Assembly: GCA_016190245.1 (NCBI GenBank)
Contig: JACPQY010000045.1
Location: forward strand, 1 to 60,211
Direction: 5' to 3'
DNA from: Nitrospirota bacterium
Lineage (GTDB): Bacteria > JACPQY01
Length of the DNA: 60,211 nucleotides
Made by a program: the position numbers and the translations under genes. This document shows positions 16,702 to 24,686 of the stretch, piece after piece (the stretch's first letter is position 1; each line of letters starts with the position of its first letter). A model generated the notes under the pieces. That model was given only the letters and a program-made list of their open reading frames with translations, searched no databases and was not told where the DNA came from.

Positions 16702-18075
16702 ATGCCCAAGATCCTGGTGGTGGATGACGACGAGGGCATGCTGATCGCCCTCAAGACCGGCCTGTCACGCCTCGGGCACGACGTCCACGCCGCCTCCAGC
16801 GCCCACGAAGCGCTCGAACATCTGGAGGCCGACACCTGCGAACTCGTTTTGAGCGACGTCAAGATGCCCGGTATCACCGGCCTCGACCTCCTACGCGAGG
16901 TGCGGCGGCGGCGCGAAGACGTGGCCGTCGTCCTGCTGACGGCCTACGCCACGGTGCAGGACGCCGTGGAGGCCATGAAGGCCGGCGCCTCGGACTACCT
17001 CCTCAAGCCCTTCTCCATCGAGGCGCTCGAGAAGGTCGTGGACCGGGTTCTGAGCGCCCCCCCCGAAGGCGCCCAGGCATCCGATTCGCGGGAATCCGCG
17101 GCCTCCGGCCACACCGTGGAGATTGTGACTCAAAACGGACGCATGGCCCAACTCCTCCAGAAATCGCGCGAGGCCGCCGAAAGCGACGCCACCGTGCTCA
17201 TCCTGGGCGAGAGCGGGACCGGCAAGGAACTCTTCGCGCGCTTCGTCCACGAGCACAGCCCCCGGCGGCGGCAACCTTTCATCGCGATCAACTGCGCGGC
17301 CCTTCCCGAAGGTCTCCTCGAAAGCGAGCTCTTCGGCTACGAGAAGGGCGCTTTCACGGGGGCCATTCGCGAGCGAAAGGGAAAATTCGAACTCGCCCAT
17401 CGCGGCACCCTCCTCCTCGACGAGATCGGCGAGATGCCGCTGCACCTGCAAGCCAAGCTCCTGCGCGTGCTCCAGGAGCGCGCCATTGACCGCCTCGGCG
17501 CGCGGGCCCCGGTCCCCGTGGATATCCGCGTGATCGCCACCACCAACCGCGACCTGAAACAGGAGATCGCGAAGGGCCAATTCCGTGAGGACCTGTTCTA
17601 CCGGCTCCACGTCATCCCGCTGACGATCCCCCCCCTCCGGGAGCGCCCGGACGACGTCGACCTCCTGGCCCACCACTTCATGCGGCATTTCAACCAGAAG
17701 TACCGCCGGAAAGTCGAGTACATTGACCTGGCTGTCCTCGAAGCTCTCCGCTCCGGCCGGTGGCGCGGGAACGTGCGCGAACTGGAAAATCTGATGGAGC
17801 GCGCGGTCCTGTTCTGCAACAACCGGATCATCACCGCCCAGCACCTCAAAGACGAGCTCCACTCCCTCGCCCTGCCGGAGGCGGGCAACACCGAAGTCCA
17901 GGTCGGCCAGTCCATCGATCAGGTTGAACGCGCACTGATTCTCAAAACCCTCGACTCCGTGAGCGGCAATCGCACCAAGGCGGCTAATATTCTGGGCATT
18001 AGTGTCCGAACACTCCGAAATAAGCTCCATGACTACCGGATCGAGGCGCAGGACGAATCGGTGGCGGATGCCTGA
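16702..18075 (+). CDS. Sigma-54-dependent response regulator (FlrC/NtrC family)
   Basis: A 457-residue NtrC-type activator. Its receiver domain has the phosphoacceptor Asp in VLSDVKMPG (residue near 55), the Thr in LLTAYAT and the Lys in YLLKPFS. The AAA+ domain has Walker A GESGTGKE, the sigma-54-contacting loop GAFTGA, Walker B GTLLLDEIG and the arginine-finger segment FREDLFYRL. The C-terminus is a Fis-type helix-turn-helix (GNRTKAANILGISVRTLRNK). All key residues are present, so it should be a working phosphorylation-dependent activator. Its gene directly precedes a strong sigma-54 promoter and flgB, making the flgB operon its obvious target. The ATG at 16702 is chosen over a GTG at 16684 inside the repeat region. 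Confidence 0.93.
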   Translation: MPKILVVDDDEGMLIALKTGLSRLGHDVHAASSAHEALEHLEADTCELVLSDVKMPGITGLDLLREVRRRREDVAVVLLTAYATVQDAVEAMKAGASDYLLKPFSIEALEKVVDRVLSAPPEGAQASDSRESAASGHTVEIVTQNGRMAQLLQKSREAAESDATVLILGESGTGKELFARFVHEHSPRRRQPFIAINCAALPEGLLESELFGYEKGAFTGAIRERKGKFELAHRGTLLLDEIGEMPLHLQAKLLRVLQERAIDRLGARAPVPVDIRVIATTNRDLKQEIAKGQFREDLFYRLHVIPLTIPPLRERPDDVDLLAHHFMRHFNQKYRRKVEYIDLAVLEALRSGRWRGNVRELENLMERAVLFCNNRIITAQHLKDELHSLALPEAGNTEVQVGQSIDQVERALILKTLDSVSGNRTKAANILGISVRTLRNKLHDYRIEAQDESVADA

Positions 18076-18190
18076 CACCGGGATGGGAAAATCCTTCCAA
18101 CAGGGCGGCAAAAACTTCCCCTCCGTGTTCCCCGCCTCCGTCCCAACTCGAGAAACTCAAGAATGACGCGAAGTTCAAACCCCGTCCCGA

Positions 18191-18206
18191 TGGCACTCCG
18201 CTTGCG
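18191..18206 (+). promoter_or_regulatory. Sigma-54 promoter of flgBC-fliEF
   Basis: TGGCAC-TCCGC-TTGCG matches the -24/-12 consensus TGGCAC-N5-TTGCW at all invariant positions (GG and GC). It lies 27 bases upstream of the flgB ATG. Initiation is expected near 18217. Confidence 0.85.
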
Positions 18207-18232
18207 CCATCTTAACTAGGAAGGAACAAGGG

Positions 18233-18661
18233 ATGCGGTCCACTGTCGCTGATCTTCTAACCGGGAACCATGCCCTGCTATTGGAGAAAGTGCTCGACTT
18301 TCGCACCCTGCGCCAGAACGTGATCAGTGCCAACATTGCCAACGCAGAAACGCCGAACTACAAAGCCGTCCGCGTGGAGTTCGACAGCCAGCTGCGCGAG
18401 GCGATCCGGAAAGATGACGGCCTCCGGCTCCGGAAGACGAACGGGCGGCATTTCACGGCCACCCCGCCTTCGCTGGAGGACGTCCAACCCGCGTACATGG
18501 TCGAGGCCCCCCCGATGTCCGGCAACGACCATAACTCAGTGGACGTCGAGCGCGAGATGGCCCGCCTCTCGGACAACCAACTCATGTTCAACGCCACAGC
18601 CCAGTCCACCCAGTCCTGGTTCGCCACTCTCAAGGCGGCCATCCAGGAATCCGGCCGGTAA
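18233..18661 (+). CDS. flgB: Flagellar basal-body rod protein FlgB
   Basis: 142 residues, the usual FlgB size. The proximal-rod signature RQNVISANIANAETPNYKA near residues 28-46 is followed by a variable middle and a C-terminal helix with SVDVEREMARLSDNQLMFN. FlgB with FlgC, FlgF and FlgG builds the periplasmic rod, and FliE links it to the MS ring. The start is the ATG at 18233 with AGGAAGGA upstream. It is the first gene behind the sigma-54 promoter; four bases separate it from flgC. Confidence 0.96.
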   Translation: MRSTVADLLTGNHALLLEKVLDFRTLRQNVISANIANAETPNYKAVRVEFDSQLREAIRKDDGLRLRKTNGRHFTATPPSLEDVQPAYMVEAPPMSGNDHNSVDVEREMARLSDNQLMFNATAQSTQSWFATLKAAIQESGR

Positions 18662-18665
18662 CGCG

Positions 18666-19151
18666 ATGGACCTCTTCACCGCGATGGATGTGAGCGCCTC
18701 CGGGCTCTTCGCCCAAAGGGTGCGCATGAACGTCATCTCCATGAACCTCGCCAACGCCCAGACCACGCGCACGGTCGAGGGCGGCCCGTATCGCCGTCGC
18801 GATGTCGTCATGTCGGCCGTCGGCTCCGGCTTCCAGGCGCGAAATCCCCTATTCCCCTACATCCCCGCTCCCGACACGTTCCGCGAGGCGCTCAAGACGG
18901 CGCTCGGCGGGAACGAGATTCGCAAAGTGGAAGTGGTTGACATCGTTGAAGATCCGCGAGATCCTAAGCTCGTGTACGATCCGTCCCACCCGGACGCGAA
19001 CCGTGACGGCTACGTCCTCATGCCGAACATCAACACCATGGAAGAGATGGTGAACTTGATCGCCACCACGCGGAACTACGAGGCCAACCTCACCGCCATC
19101 AACGCGACCAAAACGATGGCCCAACGCACGCTCCAGCTCGGACAGCCGTAA
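18666..19151 (+). CDS. flgC: Flagellar basal-body rod protein FlgC
   Basis: 161 residues. The N-terminal FTAMDVSASGLFAQRVRMN and ISMNLANAQTTRT segment is the conserved rod/hook motif. The C-terminus has DGYVLMPNINTMEEMVNLI and TRNYEANLTAINATK, the classic FlgC end that packs in the rod coiled coil. It is a proximal rod subunit in the periplasm. The start at 18666 gives the canonical N-terminus; a longer frame upstream overlaps flgB and is not credible. It sits between flgB and fliE, the usual order. Confidence 0.96.
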   Translation: MDLFTAMDVSASGLFAQRVRMNVISMNLANAQTTRTVEGGPYRRRDVVMSAVGSGFQARNPLFPYIPAPDTFREALKTALGGNEIRKVEVVDIVEDPRDPKLVYDPSHPDANRDGYVLMPNINTMEEMVNLIATTRNYEANLTAINATKTMAQRTLQLGQP

Positions 19152-19157
19152 CGCGCC

Positions 19158-19463
19158 ATGATTGACGAGATCAAACTTCGCAGCGTCCTCGGAACGCTCA
19201 CCTCCCCGCTCCAGGAGCCGGAGGCGCCCGCGAAAGCCGATGGAAAAGGGTTCGGCGATTTTCTCAAGGACGCCATTTCCTCCGTGAACGAGGTCTCCCT
19301 CGACGCCAAAGACTCGGTCGAGAAGCTGGTCACGGGCGAGAATCACAACCTTCACGAAACGATGATCGCGCTCCAGAAGGCGGACATCTCCTTCAAGCTG
19401 ATGATGCAGATCCGCAACCGCCTCCTGGAAGCGTACCGCGAAATCACGAGAATGCAGGGATAG
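19158..19463 (+). CDS. fliE: Flagellar hook-basal body protein FliE
   Basis: 101 residues, a standard FliE length. The hallmark C-terminal region is present: NLHETMIALQKADISFKLMM then RNRLLEAYREITRMQ. FliE connects the MS ring (FliF) to the rod and is the first rod component exported. It lies six bases after flgC and 78 bases before fliF, the textbook order flgB-flgC-fliE-fliF. Confidence 0.95.
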   Translation: MIDEIKLRSVLGTLTSPLQEPEAPAKADGKGFGDFLKDAISSVNEVSLDAKDSVEKLVTGENHNLHETMIALQKADISFKLMMQIRNRLLEAYREITRMQG

Positions 19464-19541
19464 CCTGAACGAGGGGCACTAGGAGAAAAAGGGGGACAAG
19501 GATGTCAGGACACCATAACGAGGGCTTGATGAAGAGCTCTC

Positions 19542-21125
19542 GTGCCTGAGCGACTCCAGCAGCTCCTCTCGCAAGCGGCCGACTGGTTCAAGAAGCTCCC
19601 GCGCCCCTACCAGATTGGGGTGGCCGGCGGGGTCGCGATCCTCCTGGTCCTGATCGCCACTCTCTCCGCCCACAAACCGCAGATCGAGTACCAACTCCTC
19701 TACGCGAACCTTCAGCAGGATGAACTCGCGAAGATCAAGGCCCGCCTCGACGAGGATCTCGTCCCTCACAAGATCAGCCCCGACGAAACCGCCATCTCCG
19801 TGCCCAAGGACAAGGCGATGGATCTCCGCCTCAAGTTCGCGCTGGAAGGGCTCCCCACCTCCGGCGTGGGCTACGAAATCTTCGATCAGAAAGCCTACGG
19901 CCTCACCGAGTTCCAGCAGCGGATCAATCTGCTGCGGGCCGTTCAAGGCGAACTGGAGCGCACGATCGGCCGCATGGCAGAGGTGCAGCGCGCCCGCGTC
20001 CATCTGAGCCTTCCCGAGAAATCGCTTTTCATCGAGGACGAGCAGGTGCCCACGGCCAGCGTCTTCCTCATGCTGAAGGTGGGCCAGAGCCTCAAGAAGA
20101 ACCAGGTCAAGGGCCTCGTCCACCTCGTCTCATCCAGCATCCACAACCTCCAGCCCAAGAATGTGACGATCGTGGACAACCATGGTAGCATCCTGACGGA
20201 AGGGCTCGAGGAGGAGTATCCGTCTGGCGCCTCCTCCTCGCAGGTCGAGCGTCAGCAACTGCTCGAGAAGGAGTACGAGAAGAAGGTCATCAGCATCCTC
20301 GGGCCCATTGTCGGGCTCAACCGCGTGGTGGCCAAGGTCACCGCGGAGTTGGATTGGTCGAAGACAGAGTGGAAGAAAGAGGACTATGACCCCGAGCGGA
20401 TCGCGACCCGCAGCGAGCAGCTCATGACGGAGAAGTTCAACGGTGGCGCGCAGGTGCCCGTGGGGATCCCGGGCGTCCGCAGCAACATCCCGCCGGACCT
20501 CATCCCGCCAGGGGTGCAACCCTCCGACCAGAAATACTCCAAGGAGCAGATCACCACCAATTACGAGGTCACGAAGACCACCACACTCAGCCAGAAGCCC
20601 GTGGGCGAGATGCGCCGGCTCACCGTGGCCGTGTTGGTGGATGGGAAATACGAGAAGGCCGAAGAGGGCGGCGAGGAGGTCAGGAAATTCGTGGCGCGGC
20701 CTGAGGAGGAGATCCAGTCCTTCGAGGGTCTCGTGCGCAACGCCGTGGGCTACCGGGCCGACCGGGGCGACGAGGTGAAGGTCGCGAGCTTCCCGCTCAC
20801 GGCTGTAGGCTCGATGGAAGATGAGATGCGCCGGCTCGAAGACCGGCAGATGCAGGAGATGTACCTGCGCTACGGCATGATCGGCGCCAGCCTGCTCGTC
20901 TTCGGCATTCTGTTCTTCCTCGGCCTGCGCTATCTCAATCGCTGGCTCGAAGCGAAGCGCGAGGCCGAGTTGGCGGCGATGGGTGAGGAGAAGCTCGAGG
21001 AGAAACCCATCGGCCCGCCCGAGATCCGCCTCGAGGCCGGCGCCTTCCTCAAGCGCACCCTGGAATTCGCCCGACGGGATCCGCACACCACGGCGGAAGT
21101 CTTCCGCCAGTGGCTGCGCAAGTAG
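19542..21125 (+). CDS. fliF: Flagellar MS-ring protein FliF
   Basis: 527 residues. TM1 lies at about 24-44 (IGVAGGVAILLVLIATL). The ring-building motifs follow, with YQLLYANLQQDELAKIKARL and IGRMAEVQRARVHLSLPEK. A proline-rich loop occupies the middle, TM2 is near 447-468, and a short cytoplasmic FliG-binding tail ends FRQWLRK. The protein forms the membrane ring on which the motor and export gate assemble. The start is GTG at 19542 with GAAGAG upstream. The next expected genes (fliG, fliH, fliI) are absent: the operon stops here and an unrelated permease follows, so the rest of the flagellar genes are elsewhere. Confidence 0.95.
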   Translation: MPERLQQLLSQAADWFKKLPRPYQIGVAGGVAILLVLIATLSAHKPQIEYQLLYANLQQDELAKIKARLDEDLVPHKISPDETAISVPKDKAMDLRLKFALEGLPTSGVGYEIFDQKAYGLTEFQQRINLLRAVQGELERTIGRMAEVQRARVHLSLPEKSLFIEDEQVPTASVFLMLKVGQSLKKNQVKGLVHLVSSSIHNLQPKNVTIVDNHGSILTEGLEEEYPSGASSSQVERQQLLEKEYEKKVISILGPIVGLNRVVAKVTAELDWSKTEWKKEDYDPERIATRSEQLMTEKFNGGAQVPVGIPGVRSNIPPDLIPPGVQPSDQKYSKEQITTNYEVTKTTTLSQKPVGEMRRLTVAVLVDGKYEKAEEGGEEVRKFVARPEEEIQSFEGLVRNAVGYRADRGDEVKVASFPLTAVGSMEDEMRRLEDRQMQEMYLRYGMIGASLLVFGILFFLGLRYLNRWLEAKREAELAAMGEEKLEEKPIGPPEIRLEAGAFLKRTLEFARRDPHTTAEVFRQWLRK

Positions 21126-21129
21126 TCCC

Positions 21130-21975
21130 CTGACCGAGCCCCTCACCGCGGTCCTTCTCCTGGCCGCCGGGTTCCTGGGCGGCGCCGTCAATGCCGTGGC
21201 AGGTGCGGGGTCCTTGCTCACGGTCGCGGCCCTCATGTGGTGCGGACTCACCGCCGCCGAGGCGAACGGCACGAACCGGATCGGCGTCGTCGTTCAGAAC
21301 GTGGGTGCCATCGCGGGCTACGCGAAATCGGGGCTGGTGGATCGGAGCGCATGGATGCTGGCGATTCCCACCGCCGCCGGCGCGGTGGTCGGGAGTTGGG
21401 TCGCGGTGAACCTCAGCGAGCACGCCCTGCGACTCGCCATGTTGCTCGTCTTTGTCGGAACCGCCGCCTCCGTCCTCTTCCGCCCGCGACCGGCGGCCTC
21501 GCCGTCTGACTCGACTCTCGCCTCGCGCCCCGCGCATGACGGCTCACCTCCCTCGCCTCACGCGTCCCGCCTCTCCGCCGGCCGGCGGACTCACGCCTCG
21601 TGGCTCGCGGCTCGCGGCTCACGATTGGCGGCCCCCGCGGCTATGTTCGCCATCGGCATCTACTCCGGCTTCATTCAGATCGCCGTCGGCCTCGTCCTCC
21701 TCGCCGTGCTTCCCCGCCTGCTGGGCATCGGCCTCGTGCGCTCGAACGCCGTCAAGGTTGTCGTCATCTTCGCCTCCCAGCTCGTGTCCGTCGCCCTATT
21801 CTCTGCCTTCGGCAAGATTGACTTCCTCCTCGGCGGCACCCTCGCCGTCGGCCATCTCATCGGCGGCTACGTCGGCGCCCGCCTCGCCGTCACGCGGGGG
21901 GAGAATTTCGTCCGCATCACCGTTCTACTTGCCGCCCTCGCCGGCTCCCTCCGCCTCCTCACGCTGCCGGGCTGA
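21130..21975 (+). CDS. TauE/SafE-family membrane permease
   Basis: About 281 residues with seven or eight membrane helices. The family motif GFLGGAVNAVAGAGSLLTVA stands near the start, and the second half repeats it as FAIGIYSGFIQIAVG. The family exports or imports sulfite, sulfoacetate or other organosulfur anions. Two oddities stand out. First, no ATG, GTG or TTG lies in frame at the expected place: the frame opens with CTG at 21130, five bases after the fliF stop, so either CTG initiates or there is a sequence error. Second, the central cytoplasmic loop (about 21485-21640) holds some 50 Ser/Ala/Arg-rich residues with simple gctcgcg-type DNA repeats, which look like an in-frame insertion of intergenic repeat. 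Confidence 0.75.
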   Translation: MTEPLTAVLLLAAGFLGGAVNAVAGAGSLLTVAALMWCGLTAAEANGTNRIGVVVQNVGAIAGYAKSGLVDRSAWMLAIPTAAGAVVGSWVAVNLSEHALRLAMLLVFVGTAASVLFRPRPAASPSDSTLASRPAHDGSPPSPHASRLSAGRRTHASWLAARGSRLAAPAAMFAIGIYSGFIQIAVGLVLLAVLPRLLGIGLVRSNAVKVVVIFASQLVSVALFSAFGKIDFLLGGTLAVGHLIGGYVGARLAVTRGENFVRITVLLAALAGSLRLLTLPG

Positions 21976-22112
21976 TCCCCGGGCCGTCCAAAAACCACTC
22001 CCCCCGCCCTCGACTCACTCGGAGTCGTGCCCGCCTCACCCCCCGCCGCCTGCTACCCCCTTGCTCCCCACTGTCGTTGGGGCAAGTACTTGTAACTATC
22101 GGAAAAAACATG

Positions 22113-22185
22113 CTCCAGCGGTAGGACTCGAACCTACAACCCGCCGGTTAACAGCCGGCCGCTCTGCCAATTGAGCTACGCTGGA
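22113..22185 (-). tRNA. tRNA-Asn (anticodon GTT)
   Basis: On the minus strand the acceptor TCCAGCG (22185-22179) pairs with CGCTGGA (22120-22114). The D-arm GCTC...GAGC, anticodon stem GCCGG/CCGGC with loop CTGTTAA, and T-arm GTAGG-TTCGAGT-CCTAC are all perfect. The anticodon is GTT. CCA is not encoded (GCA follows). A T-rich run just after the gene may terminate it. Confidence 0.97.
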
Positions 22186-22243
22186 GTGATCGAGCTTTCG
22201 GCGATCAGCGGCCAGCGGTCCGCCGCCGATGGGCGGCATTGTA

Positions 22244-22486
22244 TCACAACGTCTTGTGCGTGCCGTCGCAGAAGGGCTGCCCCTTGGTGTGCTTGCACCC
22301 GCACAGCCAGTAGGTCTTCGGCTCGGTCACCTCGAACAGCACCGGGCTGAAGCCGGTTCCCCTGTGCGATCCATCGCAGAATGGTTGCTTGTTCGAGCGG
22401 CCACAGCGGCACCACGCGTATCGCCCCGGCTTGAGCTCCACTCCGTAGGGCGACTTTTGCGCCATCACAGGTTTGGGTTCATCCAT
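22244..22486 (-). CDS. Double CDGSH iron-sulfur domain protein
   Basis: An 80-residue protein made of two tandem CDGSH modules: [16 protein letters not shown] (residues 26-41) and [16 protein letters not shown] (62-77). Each has the Cys-x-Cys-x9-Cys-x3-His pattern that holds a redox-active [2Fe-2S] cluster. Bacterial tandem CDGSH proteins are soluble electron-transfer or iron-sulfur homeostasis proteins. All eight ligands are intact. It lies 37 bases downstream of the neighbouring chemoreceptor gene on the same strand region, with the tRNA on its other side; no functional link is implied. Confidence 0.93.
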   Translation of the reverse strand: MDEPKPVMAQKSPYGVELKPGRYAWCRCGRSNKQPFCDGSHRGTGFSPVLFEVTEPKTYWLCGCKHTKGQPFCDGTHKTL

Positions 22487-22522
22487 CGCTCACCTCCCGA
22501 AAGTTCGATCCGGAAACGACCC

Positions 22523-24640
22523 TCAACGGGTCTTGAACCGGCCGACTCCTTCCTCCAAAAGCCGGGCCTGCTCCGTCAGGATTCCGACCAGTTGCTGAAG
22601 CTTCTCCACGGATTCCCCGTGGCGGGCGCTGATCGCCTGAATCTTGCTGATCTCCCGCGTGATCTGCTCGCCTCCCGTCACCTGGCTGCGGACCACGTGG
22701 TTGATCTCGTCGAAGACCGACTTCACGGCCCCGAACGTTTCCATGATCTGCCCCGAGGCCTTAACGTGGCCCTGGATGGCTTCCCGCACCTGCATCATCT
22801 TCTGACGCATCTCCTCCGTCGCCCGTTTGATCTGCTCGCCGGTTGCCACATGCTCCTTCGTCGAGGCCACGATCGCCTGGGCCATGCTGTAGGTCTCGTG
22901 GCCCGCATCGTTCACCTTCTGGCTGGAGAGCGCCTGCTCCTTGGCGGCGTTCACGATGATCATCATCCGCTCGCGGGTCTTGTCGATGCTCTCCAGGAGC
23001 CGCTCCAGGGCCTCCCCCGAGAGCTGCGCCCTCCTCACGCCCTCGCTGACGAACGTCACGATCGTGCCCACGGAATCCTTCGCGCGCTCGCTCTCGTCCT
23101 GGACCTGTCCGATGATCCCGCGGATCTCTTTCGTCTTCTGCGAGGTCAGGTCCGCCAGGCCCTTGATCTCGTCCGCCACCACCCGGAACTCGCGGCCGTA
23201 TTCGCCGGCCTGGGCCGCGATGATGGCCGCGTTCAAGGCCAGGAGGTTGGTGCGCTCCGCCACGTCGGAGATGACCTTGATCACCTTGCCGATCTCCTCG
23301 GTGCGGCTGCGCAGACTCCCCATGACGCGGCTCGCCTCCAGCGAGGCCCCCTCGATTTCCTTGATGCCGCGAATCGAGGACAGGACCTGTTCCCTGCCCA
23401 GGTTCGCCCGCTCCGCCATCTGCTCGGACATCTCGCTCGTCTCGGTCGCCTGCTGCTGGACTTCGCGGATGGAGACCGACATCTCCTGCATGGAGGAGGC
23501 CGAATCCTCAGCCATTTTCGAGAGCTGAGCGGCGCTCTCGTAGATCTGCCGTGTCGCCGCAGACATCTCCACAATGGACGAGGACGCCTCCTCCACGTAG
23601 CCGAGGAGGTGATCCGCCGATTCCCCGATCTCCTCCACGCCCGCCAACATCTCGAGCAGCACGGAGGACGTCCGGTTGAGGCTCTCGCTGAGGCTGTTGA
23701 CCTTCGCCACCTCGTCCGTGACGCTCCCGCGCATGACCTCCACCTGGCCCGAGATCTCCACCACCGACTCCTTCTGGAGTTGGGACCCCTCGTTGACCTG
23801 TTTCGAGAAGCTCATGATGCTCTCCGAGGCCTGCTGCACCTTGTGGGCGGCCGTCTTGATCTGCAGGAACATCTCGTTCAGGCGCTGGACCATGTCGTTG
23901 AAGGTGCTGGAGAGCCGGCCCAGTTCGTCCTGCGACTGGATCGGGATTTCTTCGGAGAGATCGCCTTCCGCGACGTTGAGCACTTTCTGGATCACGCGGG
24001 TCAGCGGCTGGATCAGCGACCTGGACATGAAGAACATGATCCCGAGCGCGACGGACCCCACGAAGGAGAGGAGCACCACCGTGGCGTACCACAGGGGGCG
24101 TGTCTGCCTGTCGATCTCGCTCTGGGGAATGCCGAGGCGCACCACGCCCACCACCTCGTCCCCCATCTGCTCCCCCGTGATCGGGATCGCGATATCGGTC
24201 ACTTCATCGCCCTGGAACTGGAGCCGTCCCGAGAGGGGATTGCGCGCGGAGAGGGTGGACCGCGTGTAGGCATCGGTCAGCGTCTGCCCCACCTCGGAGG
24301 CGTGGCTGTGGTAAAGGATTTTTCCTCCCCCATCGCTGATGAAGATGTAGGCCAGGTTCGAGCGCATCACCTCCGTGAACTGCCCGCGGCCGATGCCTTC
24401 GAACACGAGCTCGTGCACGTCGCGCTGGATCCCTTCGAGCTCGCGGATATTGAGCCCGAGCGAGAGCATTTCGCTGATGTCCCGGCGGAGGTTGAGGCCG
24501 ACGATCTTGGCCTTCTCGATCAGGGTCTTCTCGTAGGCGGTCTTGAAGTACTGAAGACTGAAAAGCAGGCTGGCGAGGGTCGCCAGCCACAGGCCGCCGA
24601 GGGCGGCGAAGATCTTGGTGCGGATGCCGAGGCCCTTCAC
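22523..24640 (-). CDS. Methyl-accepting chemotaxis protein
   Basis: 705 residues. TM1 is near 10-30 and a periplasmic Cache-like sensor of about 155 residues contains [19 protein letters not shown]2 is near 188-210, followed by a HAMP domain with [17 protein letters not shown] and a long methyl-accepting coiled coil. The tip reads [20 protein letters not shown], with Ile and Gln where most receptors have Glu and Arg. It signals to CheA through CheW. It is the last gene of the leftward che operon (46 bases after the previous receptor). There is no C-terminal CheR-docking pentapeptide. The ligand is unknown. Confidence 0.93.
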   Translation of the reverse strand: MKGLGIRTKIFAALGGLWLATLASLLFSLQYFKTAYEKTLIEKAKIVGLNLRRDISEMLSLGLNIRELEGIQRDVHELVFEGIGRGQFTEVMRSNLAYIFISDGGGKILYHSHASEVGQTLTDAYTRSTLSARNPLSGRLQFQGDEVTDIAIPITGEQMGDEVVGVVRLGIPQSEIDRQTRPLWYATVVLLSFVGSVALGIMFFMSRSLIQPLTRVIQKVLNVAEGDLSEEIPIQSQDELGRLSSTFNDMVQRLNEMFLQIKTAAHKVQQASESIMSFSKQVNEGSQLQKESVVEISGQVEVMRGSVTDEVAKVNSLSESLNRTSSVLLEMLAGVEEIGESADHLLGYVEEASSSIVEMSAATRQIYESAAQLSKMAEDSASSMQEMSVSIREVQQQATETSEMSEQMAERANLGREQVLSSIRGIKEIEGASLEASRVMGSLRSRTEEIGKVIKVISDVAERTNLLALNAAIIAAQAGEYGREFRVVADEIKGLADLTSQKTKEIRGIIGQVQDESERAKDSVGTIVTFVSEGVRRAQLSGEALERLLESIDKTRERMMIIVNAAKEQALSSQKVNDAGHETYSMAQAIVASTKEHVATGEQIKRATEEMRQKMMQVREAIQGHVKASGQIMETFGAVKSVFDEINHVVRSQVTGGEQITREISKIQAISARHGESVEKLQQLVGILTEQARLLEEGVGRFKTR

Positions 24641-24686
24641 CAGGGGGTTCCCTTCCCTTCAGCCGGTACCGGCCCAGTTGCCGATT

